A DNA stretch of 64,000 nt. It comes from Bhargavaea cecembensis (GTDB lineage: Bacteria; Bacillota; Bacilli; Bacillales_A; Planococcaceae). Every line of letters starts with the position of its first letter. Position 1 is the stretch's first letter. A model generated the notes under the pieces. The model was not told the origin of the DNA. It worked only from the letters and a program-made list of their open reading frames with translations, and did not search any database. Shown piece by piece: positions 1-8,722 of the stretch. The stretch lies in NCBI RefSeq assembly GCF_001619585.1, contig NZ_LQNT01000010.1, positions 62,001-126,000 on the forward strand, read 5' to 3'. The translations under genes were made by a program, and so were the position numbers.

Positions 1-23
1 TGCAGCTGCTAACTGACCGAACC

Positions 24-54
24 GCCCATCCGGCATTGCCGGATGGGCTCTTTT
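24..54 (+). terminator. Intrinsic terminator of a gene upstream of the window
   Basis: An 11-bp perfect stem (24-34 with 38-48) closes a 3-nt loop and is followed by TCTTTT. It should end transcription of a gene lying left of the window. Confidence 0.8.
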
Positions 55-136
55 AATGGAGCATTGCCGGTCTGATTGCCTAAGCGCACTTGCGGGTAGA
101 CTCCAATAGAGAGGACAAACGGAAGGAGAGATTCCC

Positions 137-322
137 ATGAGCGGAGAGGACAAGAAAAATCGGGCCGGCGAGTCAGAGAAGCAGGCACTCGGTCCGGACG
201 GAAAAAATGACTTTACCGGCATGCCGAATCACGAGATGCCCGACCTAGAGCCTGACCAGAGTCCGGAGGGCCAGGTCGAGCAGGTGAAAAATAGTACAAA
301 GCGGGACAAGGACGGGGAATAA
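137..322 (+). CDS. Small hydrophilic protein of unknown function (61 aa)
   Basis: A 61-residue, very charged protein (Lys, Glu, Asp, Gln, Pro rich) with no hydrophobic segment, no cysteine and no motif I recognise. A strong ribosome binding site, GGAAGGAGAG, precedes the ATG at good spacing, and a perfect terminator hairpin follows at 362-394. It therefore looks like a one-gene transcript. The composition is that of a disordered, heat-stable protein; I cannot assign a function. The chance that it is a real gene rests on the RBS and terminator, not on family recognition. Confidence 0.6.
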   Translation: MSGEDKKNRAGESEKQALGPDGKNDFTGMPNHEMPDLEPDQSPEGQVEQVKNSTKRDKDGE

Positions 323-361
323 ACCCATTCCGGATCCCGAAATAGGGGGTAAACTCCCATG

Positions 362-394
362 GGCCGCACGGCGATTGACACCGTGCGGCCTTTT
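362..394 (+). terminator. Intrinsic terminator after the 61-aa ORF
   Basis: A 10-bp perfect stem GGCCGCACGG / CCGTGCGGCC with a 9-nt loop, followed by TTTT. Confidence 0.85.
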
Positions 395-523
395 CGCATG
401 CGCAAAACGGGCGAAAACACTGCAGGGCGCCGGTAGATTCGCCCGAGCTGGGGCTCACTCCCTGAATACATTGATAGAGCAAGGTGAAAGACCTTGTAGA
501 AAAGAGTGGAGGAGGTGAGAAAC

Positions 524-1189
524 ATGGACTATAAAGAAAAGAAAAACATCATGAAGAAAGAGATGCCAGAGGTTCTCCGCGGCATCGATGCTGAAATCGC
601 CGAAGCAAAGAAAAAAGGGGATGTCAGGGGGATGAAAAAGCTCCAGAAGCTCCGGAGCCAGATGCTTCAGACGAGCGGGTTCAACTTCAACCGTCTGGTA
701 TTTGACCTCGCGACGCTCGAACTGCCGGCGCTTTCCGTAGACACCGAAGGACTTCCTCCGGTCAAGGTGATCCGGAACCAGGCATTCCTGATCTGCTGCG
801 ATGAGCCGGTGGTCGGTACGGACACTGGGGCATATGGAAAACCGATGTACGATCCTTGCGGCGGCTGCGGTTCTTCTTACACGGATGGTTCCCCTACGGT
901 GGCCGGTTTCATCAACTGGTACCTGAAGGTATGCCTCGACACGACTTTCCGCTTCTTCTTTGAGCCTTGCGTGGGTGATGAGAGGCTCCCGTTCACGGTG
1001 ACCGGTACGACCTGTGTCAACCAGGAGCTTTGCCCGGGCGCTAACGGTGCACAAGTCTGCCCGGACCCGGAAGATCTCTGCGACGTCATCTCCATTGCGA
1101 TCCTCATTAATCTTAATGAGGTGGACAATAAGGCGATTGCCACGTACCTGATCGTTCACATTCTGCCGGACTGTGAAGAAGCGAACTGA
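524..1189 (+). CDS. Cysteine-rich protein of unknown function (221 aa)
   Basis: The frame is open from a GTG at 506, but GGAGGAGGTGAG at 508-519 clearly serves the ATG at 524. The first 50 or so residues are a Lys/Glu-rich helical stretch; the rest looks beta-rich and carries 11 cysteines, including a CC pair (LICCDE) and CGGC. There is no signal peptide or membrane segment. Such a protein could be a structural or coat-type protein cross-linked by disulfides, but I do not recognise the family and give no function. It is monocistronic: a terminator follows at 1220-1252. Confidence 0.75.
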   Translation: MDYKEKKNIMKKEMPEVLRGIDAEIAEAKKKGDVRGMKKLQKLRSQMLQTSGFNFNRLVFDLATLELPALSVDTEGLPPVKVIRNQAFLICCDEPVVGTDTGAYGKPMYDPCGGCGSSYTDGSPTVAGFINWYLKVCLDTTFRFFFEPCVGDERLPFTVTGTTCVNQELCPGANGAQVCPDPEDLCDVISIAILINLNEVDNKAIATYLIVHILPDCEEAN

Positions 1190-1219
1190 GGCCTGTGATT
1201 CAATCTCCGGAAGAACGGA

Positions 1220-1252
1220 GGAGCCATCCCGAAAAGGGGGGCTCCTTTTTTG
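1220..1252 (+). terminator. Intrinsic terminator after the Cys-rich gene
   Basis: GGAGCC pairs with GGCTCC, with an inner CCC/GGG, and is followed by a run of six T. Confidence 0.8.
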
Positions 1253-1259
1253 TTTTAAC

Positions 1260-1342
1260 GCAAAGTACCTCGCCATAAAGCAACGTCCCGGCTCCATAAG
1301 GCAACATCTCATCACAAGAACGCAACGTTCGACACAATGACC
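1260..1342. repeat. Degenerate 20-21 nt intergenic array (array 1, 4 units)
   Basis: Four units with the seed GCAAMGT/GCAACAT start at 1260, 1280, 1301 and 1322, i.e. 20, 21 and 21 nt apart, with variable sequence between. The array lies directly after the terminator of the Cys-rich gene. It is one of nine arrays of this kind in the window. The rest of the 1253-1456 gap holds only a weak promoter-like AT stretch near 1389-1421. Confidence 0.55.
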
Positions 1343-1456
1343 CAAAACCATTGGTCAACCGCCGCAATCCGCCCATGGTTGTGTCGGGTTGTGGCAGGGT
1401 ATATTCATGTTAATGTATAGTTAGTGTAAATTCTGAACGTGGAAGAAGGGATGCTT

Positions 1457-2938
1457 GTGTCGAGGAATTACGCAGACGACAGTCTGATGCTTCATACCGA
1501 CTTGTATCAGATCAATATGGCCGAGACGTACTGGGCGGACGGAGTGCACGAGCGGCGGGCGGTGTTCGATCTGTATTTCCGCAAGCTGCCGTTCGGCAAC
1601 GGGTATGCGGTGTTTGCCGGGCTGGAACGGGTATTGGAATACTTGAAGGGGTTCCGCTTCACGGAAAGCGACCTGGCTTATCTTCGTGACGAAGCGGGGT
1701 ACCAGGATGATTTCCTGTCGTATCTGGCCGATCTCCGGTTCACCGGTGATGTGTATTCAATGGTCGAAGGGGAGCTCGTCTTCGGCAATGAGCCGATCAT
1801 CCGGGTCGAGGCACCGCTCATCCAGGCCCAGCTTGTTGAGACGGCTCTTCTCAATATCGTGAACTACCAGACGCTCATCGCGACAAAGGCGAGCCGCATC
1901 AAGCAGGTCGTGAAAGACGATGTCGTCATGGAGTTTGGCTCACGCCGCGCCCAGGAGATGGATGCCGCCATCTGGGGTGCCCGCGCCGCCGTGATCGGTG
2001 GGGTCGAGGCGACGAGCAATGTCCGGGCGGGCAAGCTGTTCGGCATTCCGGTCGCCGGGACGCATGCCCACTCGATGGTCCAGGCGTACGAGAGCGAATA
2101 CGAGGCGTTCCATGCGTATGCACGCCGGCACAAGGATTGTGTGTTCCTTGTCGATACGTACGACACGCTGAAGATCGGCGTTCCGACAGCCATCCGGGTG
2201 GCCAGGGAACTCGGTGACAAAATCAACTTTATCGGCATCCGTCTCGACAGCGGCGACATCGCCTACCTGTCGAAGGAGTCCCGCCGCATGCTGGATGAGG
2301 CCGGATTCCCGGATGCGAAGATTATTGTTTCCAATGATCTTGACGAGTACACGATCATGAACCTGCAGATGCAGGGGGCGAAGGTTGACCAGTGGGGGAT
2401 CGGCACGAAGCTGATCACCGCTTATGACCAGCCTGCTCTCGGTGCGGTGTACAAACTGGTTGCCATCGAGAACGGCGAAGGTGTGATGGAGGACCGCATC
2501 AAGATCTCCTCGACTGCCGAAAAGGTGACGACGCCGGGCGTCAAGAAAGTATACCGGATCATCGACCTGGAAAACGGCAAAGCCGAGGGCGATTACATCA
2601 CCATGTGGGACGAAAAGCCTGAAGAAGAAGAGCGCATTAAGATGTTCCACCCGGTTCATACCTTCATTTCGAAATTCGTCACCAACTTCAAAGCCATAAA
2701 CCTGCACCAGCAGGTTGTCCGTGAAGGAGAGATCATCTTTGATCTCCCGGAACTTCCGGAGATTGCTGCCTTCGCCCAAGACCAGCTCGGCCTGCTTTGG
2801 GACGAGTACAAGCGCTCGCTCAACCCGGAAGAATACCCCGTAGACCTCAGCCAGAAGTGCTGGGACAACAAGATGCGGAACATCCACGAGGTCCAGGACC
2901 GCATCCGGGAATTTCAGACAAACGGAGCGAAAAGCTGA
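1457..2938 (+). CDS. pncB: Nicotinate phosphoribosyltransferase
   Basis: It converts nicotinate, PRPP and ATP to nicotinate mononucleotide, the entry step of NAD salvage, in the cytosol. The N-terminal motif HTDLYQINMAETYW is diagnostic of the Bacillus-type enzyme, and FGSRRAQ plus GTHAHS further in mark the active-site region. About 493 residues, as expected for the family. The start is uncertain: GTG 1439, ATG 1451 and GTG 1457 are in frame. GAAGAAGGG (1442-1450) is well spaced only for GTG 1457, which I chose. nadE follows 32 nt downstream, so both late steps of salvage are probably co-transcribed. Confidence 0.95.
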   Translation: MSRNYADDSLMLHTDLYQINMAETYWADGVHERRAVFDLYFRKLPFGNGYAVFAGLERVLEYLKGFRFTESDLAYLRDEAGYQDDFLSYLADLRFTGDVYSMVEGELVFGNEPIIRVEAPLIQAQLVETALLNIVNYQTLIATKASRIKQVVKDDVVMEFGSRRAQEMDAAIWGARAAVIGGVEATSNVRAGKLFGIPVAGTHAHSMVQAYESEYEAFHAYARRHKDCVFLVDTYDTLKIGVPTAIRVARELGDKINFIGIRLDSGDIAYLSKESRRMLDEAGFPDAKIIVSNDLDEYTIMNLQMQGAKVDQWGIGTKLITAYDQPALGAVYKLVAIENGEGVMEDRIKISSTAEKVTTPGVKKVYRIIDLENGKAEGDYITMWDEKPEEEERIKMFHPVHTFISKFVTNFKAINLHQQVVREGEIIFDLPELPEIAAFAQDQLGLLWDEYKRSLNPEEYPVDLSQKCWDNKMRNIHEVQDRIREFQTNGAKS

Positions 2939-2970
2939 CCCCTACCTGAGATAAAGGAGGAAGACGCATC

Positions 2971-3798
2971 ATGACACTGCAGGAAGAGATTATCCGAGAA
3001 CTGAAAGTGAAGCCTGAGATTGATCCGCGTGAGGAGATCCGCGTGTCGATTGATTTCATGAAGGACTATGCGCGGGCCCATCCGTTTCTGGAAGGGTTCG
3101 TGCTCGGCATCTCGGGCGGGCAGGACTCGACGCTCGCCGGCAAGCTTGCCCAGATGGCCGTGGACGAGCTGAACGAGGAGGAAAACACGGACCGTTACAA
3201 GTTCCACGCGATCCGCCTCCCATACGGCAAGCAGTTTGATGAAACGGACGTCGATGACGCGATGGCGTTCATCTCACCGTCCGAATCATACCGGATTGAC
3301 ATCAAGCCGGCGGTCGACGCAAGTGCTGCGGCATTGGCCGAAGCGGGTGTGCCCCTGTCCGATTACGTGAAGGGGAACGAGAAGGCGCGCGAGCGGATGA
3401 AAGCCCAGTTTGCCATTGCCGCGATGAAGAAATCGGTCGTCATCGGCACCGACCACGGAGCGGAGGCGATCACCGGCTTCTATACAAAGTTCGGTGACGG
3501 CGCGGCCGACATCGTGCCGCTTTTCCGCCTGAACAAGCGGCAGGGCCGGGCGATGCTGAAGGAGCTCGGCTGCCCTGAGCATCTCTACAACAAGGTCCCG
3601 ACTGCCGATCTCGAGGAGGACCGTCCGGCCATTCCGGACGAAGTCGCCCTCGGCCTGACCTATGATGACATCGACAATTACCTGGAAGGCAGGGAAATCT
3701 CGCCGGATGCACAGGCAAAACTGGAAAACTACTACATGAATTCCCGCCACAAGCGCCATCTGCCGATCACGGTATATGATGATTTCTGGAGAAACTGA
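2971..3798 (+). CDS. nadE: NH3-dependent NAD(+) synthetase
   Basis: It amidates nicotinate adenine dinucleotide to NAD using ammonia and ATP. The PP-loop SGGQDST near residue 47 is the ATP-pyrophosphatase signature, and [19 protein letters not shown] is the deamido-NAD site. At 275 residues it is the short ammonia-dependent form without a glutaminase domain. The RBS AAAGGAGG is strong. It lies in one unit with pncB upstream and ends at a terminator at 3809-3843. Confidence 0.97.
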   Translation: MTLQEEIIRELKVKPEIDPREEIRVSIDFMKDYARAHPFLEGFVLGISGGQDSTLAGKLAQMAVDELNEEENTDRYKFHAIRLPYGKQFDETDVDDAMAFISPSESYRIDIKPAVDASAAALAEAGVPLSDYVKGNEKARERMKAQFAIAAMKKSVVIGTDHGAEAITGFYTKFGDGAADIVPLFRLNKRQGRAMLKELGCPEHLYNKVPTADLEEDRPAIPDEVALGLTYDDIDNYLEGREISPDAQAKLENYYMNSRHKRHLPITVYDDFWRN

Positions 3799-3808
3799 AA
3801 ATCTGATC

Positions 3809-3843
3809 AACCCGCCGGGCTGGATGCCGGCGGGTTTATTTAA
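3809..3843 (+). terminator. Terminator of pncB-nadE
   Basis: AACCCGCCGG / CCGGCGGGTT with an 8-nt loop, followed by TATTT. Confidence 0.85.
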
Positions 3844-3879
3844 TGATGGGGAACATCTCTGCCCCGATTATTCCGAACT

Positions 3880-3997
3880 CACCATTCGGCAGTCCGGTAT
3901 CGTCATTCAGTCTTTTAATCTCGTCATTCTGCCGGTCGGTCTCGTCATTCAGGTCCCCAGTTTCATCATTCGGCCGTCCAGTCTCGCCATTCGCCCC
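3880..3997. repeat. 21-nt intergenic array (array 2, 6 units)
   Basis: Six copies of a CGTCATTC-type seed have their CATTC at 3883, 3904, 3925, 3946, 3967 and 3988, exactly 21 nt apart, with variable intervening sequence. The array follows the nadE terminator. The remaining gap to 4161 holds only the promoter at 4066-4094. Confidence 0.75.
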
Positions 3998-4065
3998 TGA
4001 CGCAACACCCATTCTCCTGCTACGTCCCCCGCCAATCACATCTCCTCCTTTGGAACCCCCTCAGA

Positions 4066-4094
4066 TTGACCCATGACCGGCCATCCACTAAACT
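4066..4094 (+). promoter_or_regulatory. SigA-type promoter of the moxR operon
   Basis: TTGACC at 4066-4071, a 17-nt spacer, and TAAACT at 4089-4094, 67 nt before the GTG start. Confidence 0.65.
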
Positions 4095-4161
4095 GAAATC
4101 ATACTATTAAATTTCCAGCAGACCGGCCGGGAAACCGGATAGAGACAGGGGGAACCCGATT

Positions 4162-5112
4162 GTGGAGGAACACCGTAAACTGCTTAAAGTCATTGAAAAT
4201 ATTGAAGAAGTGATGATCGGAAAACGGGACGTTGCAGAACTGAGCGTGGTCGCTCTTCTTGCAGGCGGGCATGTGCTGCTAGAAGACGTGCCGGGCGTCG
4301 GGAAGACGATGATGGTGAGGGCGCTGGCGCGGTCCGTCGGGGCGGATTTCAAGCGGATCCAGTTTACCCCGGACCTGCTTCCGTCGGATGTGATCGGCGT
4401 CTCGATCTACAATCCGAAAGAGATGGAGTTCCAGTTCCGACCGGGCCCCATCATGGGGAACATCGTACTCGCCGATGAAATCAACCGCACCTCTCCCAAA
4501 ACGCAGTCTGCCCTCCTGGAAGGGATGGAAGAAGCTTCCGTGACGGTGGATGGCCGGACGCTGGCGCTGCCGGATCCGTTTTTCGTCATGGCGACACAGA
4601 ACCCGATTGAACATGAAGGCACCTACCCCCTTCCGGAGGCGCAGCTTGACCGGTTCCTCCTGAAAGTGAAGATGGGCTACCCGGGACGCCAGGATGAAGT
4701 GGAAGTGCTGCGCCGCGCGGAAAAGCAGCCGCCAATCGACCGGATCGAGCCGGTCATTTCGCTGGATGAACTGAGGGACATCCGCATTCGTGCTGCTGAA
4801 GTGACAGTGGATGACACCGTAAAGGGCTATATCGTCGATCTTGCCGAAAGCACACGGAAAAGTCCGGACATCCGGCTCGGTGTAAGCCCGCGGGGATCGA
4901 TTGCGCTGATGCGTGCGGCGCGTGCGCTCGCTTTCCTGAAAGGGCGCGATTATGTATTGCCGGATGACGTCCAGCATCTGGCGCCATATGTGTTCAGCCA
5001 CAGGATGATCCTCCAGCCGGAAGTCCGCTATGAGGGGATCGACTCAGAAGAATTGGTGGAGCGCATCGTCACGAGAACGAAGGTCCCGGTCCGGAGAGCC
5101 GGTACGCGATGA
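4162..5112 (+). CDS. MoxR-family AAA+ ATPase
   Basis: A 316-residue AAA+ protein. Walker A is EDVPGVGKT near residue 41, Walker B is LADEINR near 108, and FATQNPIEHEG-like sensor I follows (here MATQNPIEHEGTYPLPEAQ). MoxR proteins act as chaperone-like ATPases, usually with a von Willebrand or DUF58 partner; here the DUF58 gene overlaps it by 4 nt. GTG start with AGGGGG upstream. It is the first gene of a three-gene operon. The client is unknown; family context suggests assembly or maturation of a cell-envelope complex. Confidence 0.92.
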   Translation: MEEHRKLLKVIENIEEVMIGKRDVAELSVVALLAGGHVLLEDVPGVGKTMMVRALARSVGADFKRIQFTPDLLPSDVIGVSIYNPKEMEFQFRPGPIMGNIVLADEINRTSPKTQSALLEGMEEASVTVDGRTLALPDPFFVMATQNPIEHEGTYPLPEAQLDRFLLKVKMGYPGRQDEVEVLRRAEKQPPIDRIEPVISLDELRDIRIRAAEVTVDDTVKGYIVDLAESTRKSPDIRLGVSPRGSIALMRAARALAFLKGRDYVLPDDVQHLAPYVFSHRMILQPEVRYEGIDSEELVERIVTRTKVPVRRAGTR

Positions 5113-6308
5113 AGCTGTTTCTCCGCAAGGCAGGACCGCTGCTCCGCCTCATCGGAATTGCCGCCGTCCTGGCCGGAGCATTTGCGTACGCCCAGTTCCA
5201 GGGTGGCGCAGTCAGCTGGACGGTCTTTTATATGGTGCTGCCGTTCAGCCTGTACGGAATCTTTCTGTATGTTTATCCGCTGCGGGCTGTTACTGCGGAG
5301 AGGGAAGTGGACCGCAGGGAGCTCCAGCATGGAAGCCCCCTGAGGTCAACTGTCCGCCTCGGGAGGCGGTTTATGTTTCCGCTTCTCTACATCTCCATGA
5401 AAGAGGTCGCGGGAAGTGCGGCACAGATCCGGATGCCCTCGACCCTGTTTATCTGGGGATTCCGGAGGCGGAAGGAATGGTCGTATGAAACCGAACCGCT
5501 AAAGCGAGGGGAGCATGTGCTGGAAGGGATTGAGATCGAAGCGGCAGACTTTTTCGGCTGGATGCGGAAGAGCCGGTTCATCCCGCTCCGCCAGACCATC
5601 ACCGTCCTTCCGAAGGTGACCGACATGCGGGAGGTGCCGTCCGATGCATCCGAAGAGCGGGGCAGCGCGGCGGCATCTTTTACAGCCGTGAGGGAATCGT
5701 CAGTCGCCACGGGGATCCGTGACTACCAGCCGGGGGACCGGCTGTCGCGGATTCACTGGCCGGCATTCGCAAGGACGGGAGAGCTTCATTCGAAAGGGCT
5801 TGAGGACAGGCGTGCACAGGATTTGCTGCTCGTCCTGGATGGCTCCCCGTCCCCGCAGTTCGAGGAGCAGGTCGGATTTGCGGCGTCCATCCTGAAAAAG
5901 TCGGTTGAAACGCGGTCTGCGGCGGGATTCCTGAGCCTCGGCGAGTCGGGTATGGCGATCCCCCGTGTGGAAGGGCCGGATAGCCTGAGGACGGCGATGC
6001 TTCATCTGGCGCGGTTCAATCCATCTGCCGAAGGGGGACAACTTCCGCCGGCGGGCAGCCGTTCGCTTGCTGCGGCCCGTACGATGACCGTCATCACGGG
6101 CCCGCTTACGGAGGCATGGATCAACGCATTTCTCCGGGAAGCCCGGCAGGCATCGGGCGGCATCCTCTTTTCCGTCCTCGGTAAAGGCGAGCACCCTGGC
6201 CGCGCTGCTCTTGAAGCCGCACGGATAGCCATTGCCGCCGGATTCGACGTCCGGTTTGTCACGGAACGGGAATTCGGGGATCCGGAAAGGGGAGGTGTGC
6301 GCAGATGA
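5109..6308 (+). CDS. DUF58 membrane protein, MoxR partner
   Basis: 399 residues. Two hydrophobic segments lie near residues 10-55. The conserved DUF58 motif GDRLSRIHWPAFARTGEL lies around residue 207-224, followed by the vWA-like fold that contains LLLVLDGS. The start overlaps the moxR stop (ATGA) and the end overlaps the next gene the same way, so translation is coupled. Known DUF58 proteins pair with MoxR and a transglutaminase-like membrane protein, exactly as here. The molecular function is unproven. Confidence 0.88.
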   Translation: MKLFLRKAGPLLRLIGIAAVLAGAFAYAQFQGGAVSWTVFYMVLPFSLYGIFLYVYPLRAVTAEREVDRRELQHGSPLRSTVRLGRRFMFPLLYISMKEVAGSAAQIRMPSTLFIWGFRRRKEWSYETEPLKRGEHVLEGIEIEAADFFGWMRKSRFIPLRQTITVLPKVTDMREVPSDASEERGSAAASFTAVRESSVATGIRDYQPGDRLSRIHWPAFARTGELHSKGLEDRRAQDLLLVLDGSPSPQFEEQVGFAASILKKSVETRSAAGFLSLGESGMAIPRVEGPDSLRTAMLHLARFNPSAEGGQLPPAGSRSLAAARTMTVITGPLTEAWINAFLREARQASGGILFSVLGKGEHPGRAALEAARIAIAAGFDVRFVTEREFGDPERGGVRR

Positions 6309-8482
6309 GCCAAAAAGCGGTCGACCGGATGTTTCTTGGCCTGATCTATGTTCTGGTGGTCCTCCTTGTCAGGGAGTGGCTTCTGCCGATCATCGAACTG
6401 ACCGGGACGGGCCACCTGGCGCTCTTTGTGATCTTTGTCGGCCTCTGCTTTGCTTTTCCGCTTTTCGGGGTGCCCTGGTGGATTTCGGGACCGGTGAAGG
6501 TGATCTATGCGGTCTGGTTTGTCGCCCATGCCCATATGGAAGGACCTGCGACGCCTGTTGCGATGGTGTCCTTTTTCCTCGGGGATCTGCTTAAGAATGC
6601 CGGGCTCCTCGTCACGGGAGAGCTCGGACGCATCACCGACCCATTCCGGACGGTGCTGTTTTTGGCGCTTCTCTGGATGGCGGCCTATCTGATCCAGTAT
6701 TGGATCAATCTGAAGATGTCGGTCCTCATTTTCTACGGGATGACGGTGATTTTCATCACCGTGCTGGACACCTTCAGCCCGTACAGCGCGGATGCGGCAA
6801 TTCTGCGGGTCCTTGTGATCGGGTTCCTGCTGCTTGGGCTCACTTTCCTCGCCAAGCTTGCGGACGGACAGAGAAAGAGCCCGGCCTTGCCGGCTTTCCT
6901 TCTCATGACGATCCCGCTGCTTGTGCTGATCACGGCGGCGGGCGCGGTGAGCCAGTTCCTGCCGAAGTCCGAGCCCGCCTGGCCGGACCCGGTGCCGTTC
7001 ATCAAGTCGTTTGCCGAAGGGGCGGGCGACGGGATCGGGCGTGAGGCCGGGAAGATCGGCTACGGCGAAGACGATTCGGCGCTCGGCGGACCGTTTATCG
7101 GCGATGATACAGTCGTCTTCGAGGCAACGGCCGAGCGGGGGCAGTACTGGAAGGTCGAGACGAAAGACACCTACACATCGCGCGGCTGGGTCCATTCCTC
7201 CGAGGAGCAGGAACTGCTCCCGGTCGGCGAGGGGCGGCCGATCGACGAGCCGCTTCTGGCCGGGACAACCCGTGGCGAGGATACGGCAACACTCTCAATG
7301 AAGCTCGACTTTGAATTCATCGTCCGGCCGTACGGTGCAATTTCGCCCTCCGGACCTGAGGGAACCGAGTTCCTCCAAGAGGCCGGAACAGAAAAGGTCA
7401 TCCCGTTCGTGAACAATGCACCCGCTGTACTCGATGCGTACAGCGTCACCTATGAGGAGCCGGCGTACAGCCTGACCGCTCTTCGAGGCACGACGCCCGA
7501 CACGTTGCCGCAGGGGGAGTTCGCTCCGTATCTCCAACTGCCGGACGGCTTGCCGCAGCGCGTCCATGACCTGGCGCTTGAAATCACGGGCAGGGAAGAG
7601 ACGCTATACGGGAAAGCCCGTGCTGTTGAGCAGTATTTCCGGCAGAACGGTTTCGTTTACGACCAGACCAATGTTGCTTCTCCCGGAGCCGGCGAGGATT
7701 TCACCGATCATTTCCTCTTCGAGACGAAACGCGGCTACTGTGACCACTTCTCGACATCGATGGTCGTCCTTCTCCGCTCGGCCGGCGTGCCGGCCCGCTG
7801 GGTCAAGGGGTTCAACGAAGGTGAGGAGATCGGCCGCAGTGATGCAGGCCGCCAGTTCGAAGTGACCAATAACAACGCCCACTCCTGGGTGGAAGCGTAC
7901 ATGCCGGGTGTCGGCTGGATGCCATTCGAGCCGACGATCGGCTTCGACGGTGCAGGCGGCATCGACTACGACCTGGATCTGGAAGAAATGACGGAAGAAG
8001 AAACGCAGGAGATGGAAGAATCGGCCGAGCCGGAGGAGACAAAAGAGGAAGAAACGCCGGCTGCAGCAAAAGGCGACAGTTTCTGGAAATCCCTCGGAGA
8101 CCTGATCTCGAAAAACAGCCGCGCAATCTACACCGTGCTCGCCGTTCTCGCGGCGGCAGCGCTTGCCGCCTTCATGCTGCGGGACAAGTGGCTGCCGAGG
8201 GTGATGGTGGCGCGGTTCCGGAAGCGGTCGCTTGACCGCGAAAGTTTTGAGCGGGCATATGCCCGGCTGCTCGGAAGGCTCCGGCGCTACGGCCTTCCGA
8301 AGGAGGATGGCAAAACGCTGTCCGCCTACGCCCGCGAAGTGGATGCGCACTTTGGCGGCGCCGACATGAGGCGGCTGACCGAGGCGTACGAAGCGGTCGT
8401 TTACGGCGGCCGTGACACCATCCGGGAGGAACCGGCCGTACGGGAAAGTTGGGAAAATTTAATCAACAGGACCATCAGTTGA
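6305..8482 (+). CDS. Membrane transglutaminase-like protein (TgpA / YebA type)
   Basis: 725 residues. The N-terminal ~200 residues carry several membrane helices, then an extracytoplasmic region with a transglutaminase core: Cys in RGYCDHFS (about residue 479) and His in NNAHSWVEAY (about 526). The acidic third residue is Glu in PFEPT rather than Asp. One more helix lies near residue 615, and the C-terminus has a DUF4129-like cytoplasmic tail. It corresponds to B. subtilis YebA, which also precedes guaA. It may act on envelope proteins; the substrate is unknown. It overlaps the DUF58 gene by 4 nt. Confidence 0.9.
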   Translation: MSQKAVDRMFLGLIYVLVVLLVREWLLPIIELTGTGHLALFVIFVGLCFAFPLFGVPWWISGPVKVIYAVWFVAHAHMEGPATPVAMVSFFLGDLLKNAGLLVTGELGRITDPFRTVLFLALLWMAAYLIQYWINLKMSVLIFYGMTVIFITVLDTFSPYSADAAILRVLVIGFLLLGLTFLAKLADGQRKSPALPAFLLMTIPLLVLITAAGAVSQFLPKSEPAWPDPVPFIKSFAEGAGDGIGREAGKIGYGEDDSALGGPFIGDDTVVFEATAERGQYWKVETKDTYTSRGWVHSSEEQELLPVGEGRPIDEPLLAGTTRGEDTATLSMKLDFEFIVRPYGAISPSGPEGTEFLQEAGTEKVIPFVNNAPAVLDAYSVTYEEPAYSLTALRGTTPDTLPQGEFAPYLQLPDGLPQRVHDLALEITGREETLYGKARAVEQYFRQNGFVYDQTNVASPGAGEDFTDHFLFETKRGYCDHFSTSMVVLLRSAGVPARWVKGFNEGEEIGRSDAGRQFEVTNNNAHSWVEAYMPGVGWMPFEPTIGFDGAGGIDYDLDLEEMTEEETQEMEESAEPEETKEEETPAAAKGDSFWKSLGDLISKNSRAIYTVLAVLAAAALAAFMLRDKWLPRVMVARFRKRSLDRESFERAYARLLGRLRRYGLPKEDGKTLSAYAREVDAHFGGADMRRLTEAYEAVVYGGRDTIREEPAVRESWENLINRTIS

Positions 8483-8507
8483 TTTTCGGGGCGGCAAGGG
8501 GTAAACT
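8479..8507 (+). promoter_or_regulatory. guaA promoter
   Basis: TTGATT at 8479-8484, a 17-nt spacer and TAAACT at 8502-8507, about 25 nt before the riboswitch. The -35 box overlaps the stop codon of the upstream gene. Confidence 0.65.
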
Positions 8508-8530
8508 GACTAAAAATCGGATAGACCGGG

Positions 8531-8607
8531 TCGCCCTCATATAAGTCCGGAAATATGGTCCGGATGTCTCTACCAGGCCGCCGTAAATGGCCTGTCTATG
8601 AAGGCGG
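8531..8607 (+). promoter_or_regulatory. Guanine-class purine riboswitch upstream of guaA
   Basis: The three-way-junction aptamer is complete. P1 is GCCCTCAT with ATGAAGGC. P2 has the AAATATGGT loop, J2/3 reads TGTCTCTACC, L3 is CCGTAAAT, and J3/1 is GTCTATG. The residue equivalent to position 74 is C, which in this family means guanine or hypoxanthine rather than adenine. The 3' strand of P1 runs into the terminator at 8604-8642, so ligand should switch guaA off. Confidence 0.93.
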
Positions 8608-8642
8608 ATGCTATACGTGCGTGCACGGGGCATCCGCTTTTT
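8604..8642 (+). terminator. Riboswitch expression-platform terminator
   Basis: GCGGATGC (8604-8611) pairs with GCATCCGC (8630-8637), followed by TTTTT. It begins in the last bases of aptamer P1. Confidence 0.85.
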
Positions 8643-8656
8643 GGATGGAGATGAGA

Positions 8657-8690
8657 ACGCGCGGAAGCTTTTTCTGCGCGTTTTTATTTT
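8657..8690 (+). terminator. Second terminator-like hairpin before guaA
   Basis: ACGCGCGGA pairs with TCTGCGCGT (one G-U), followed by TTTTATTTT. It stands between the riboswitch terminator and the guaA RBS with no clear promoter after it. Confidence 0.6.
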
Positions 8691-8722
8691 GACCCGGTCC
8701 GACAGGAAAAGGTGGAATACAC

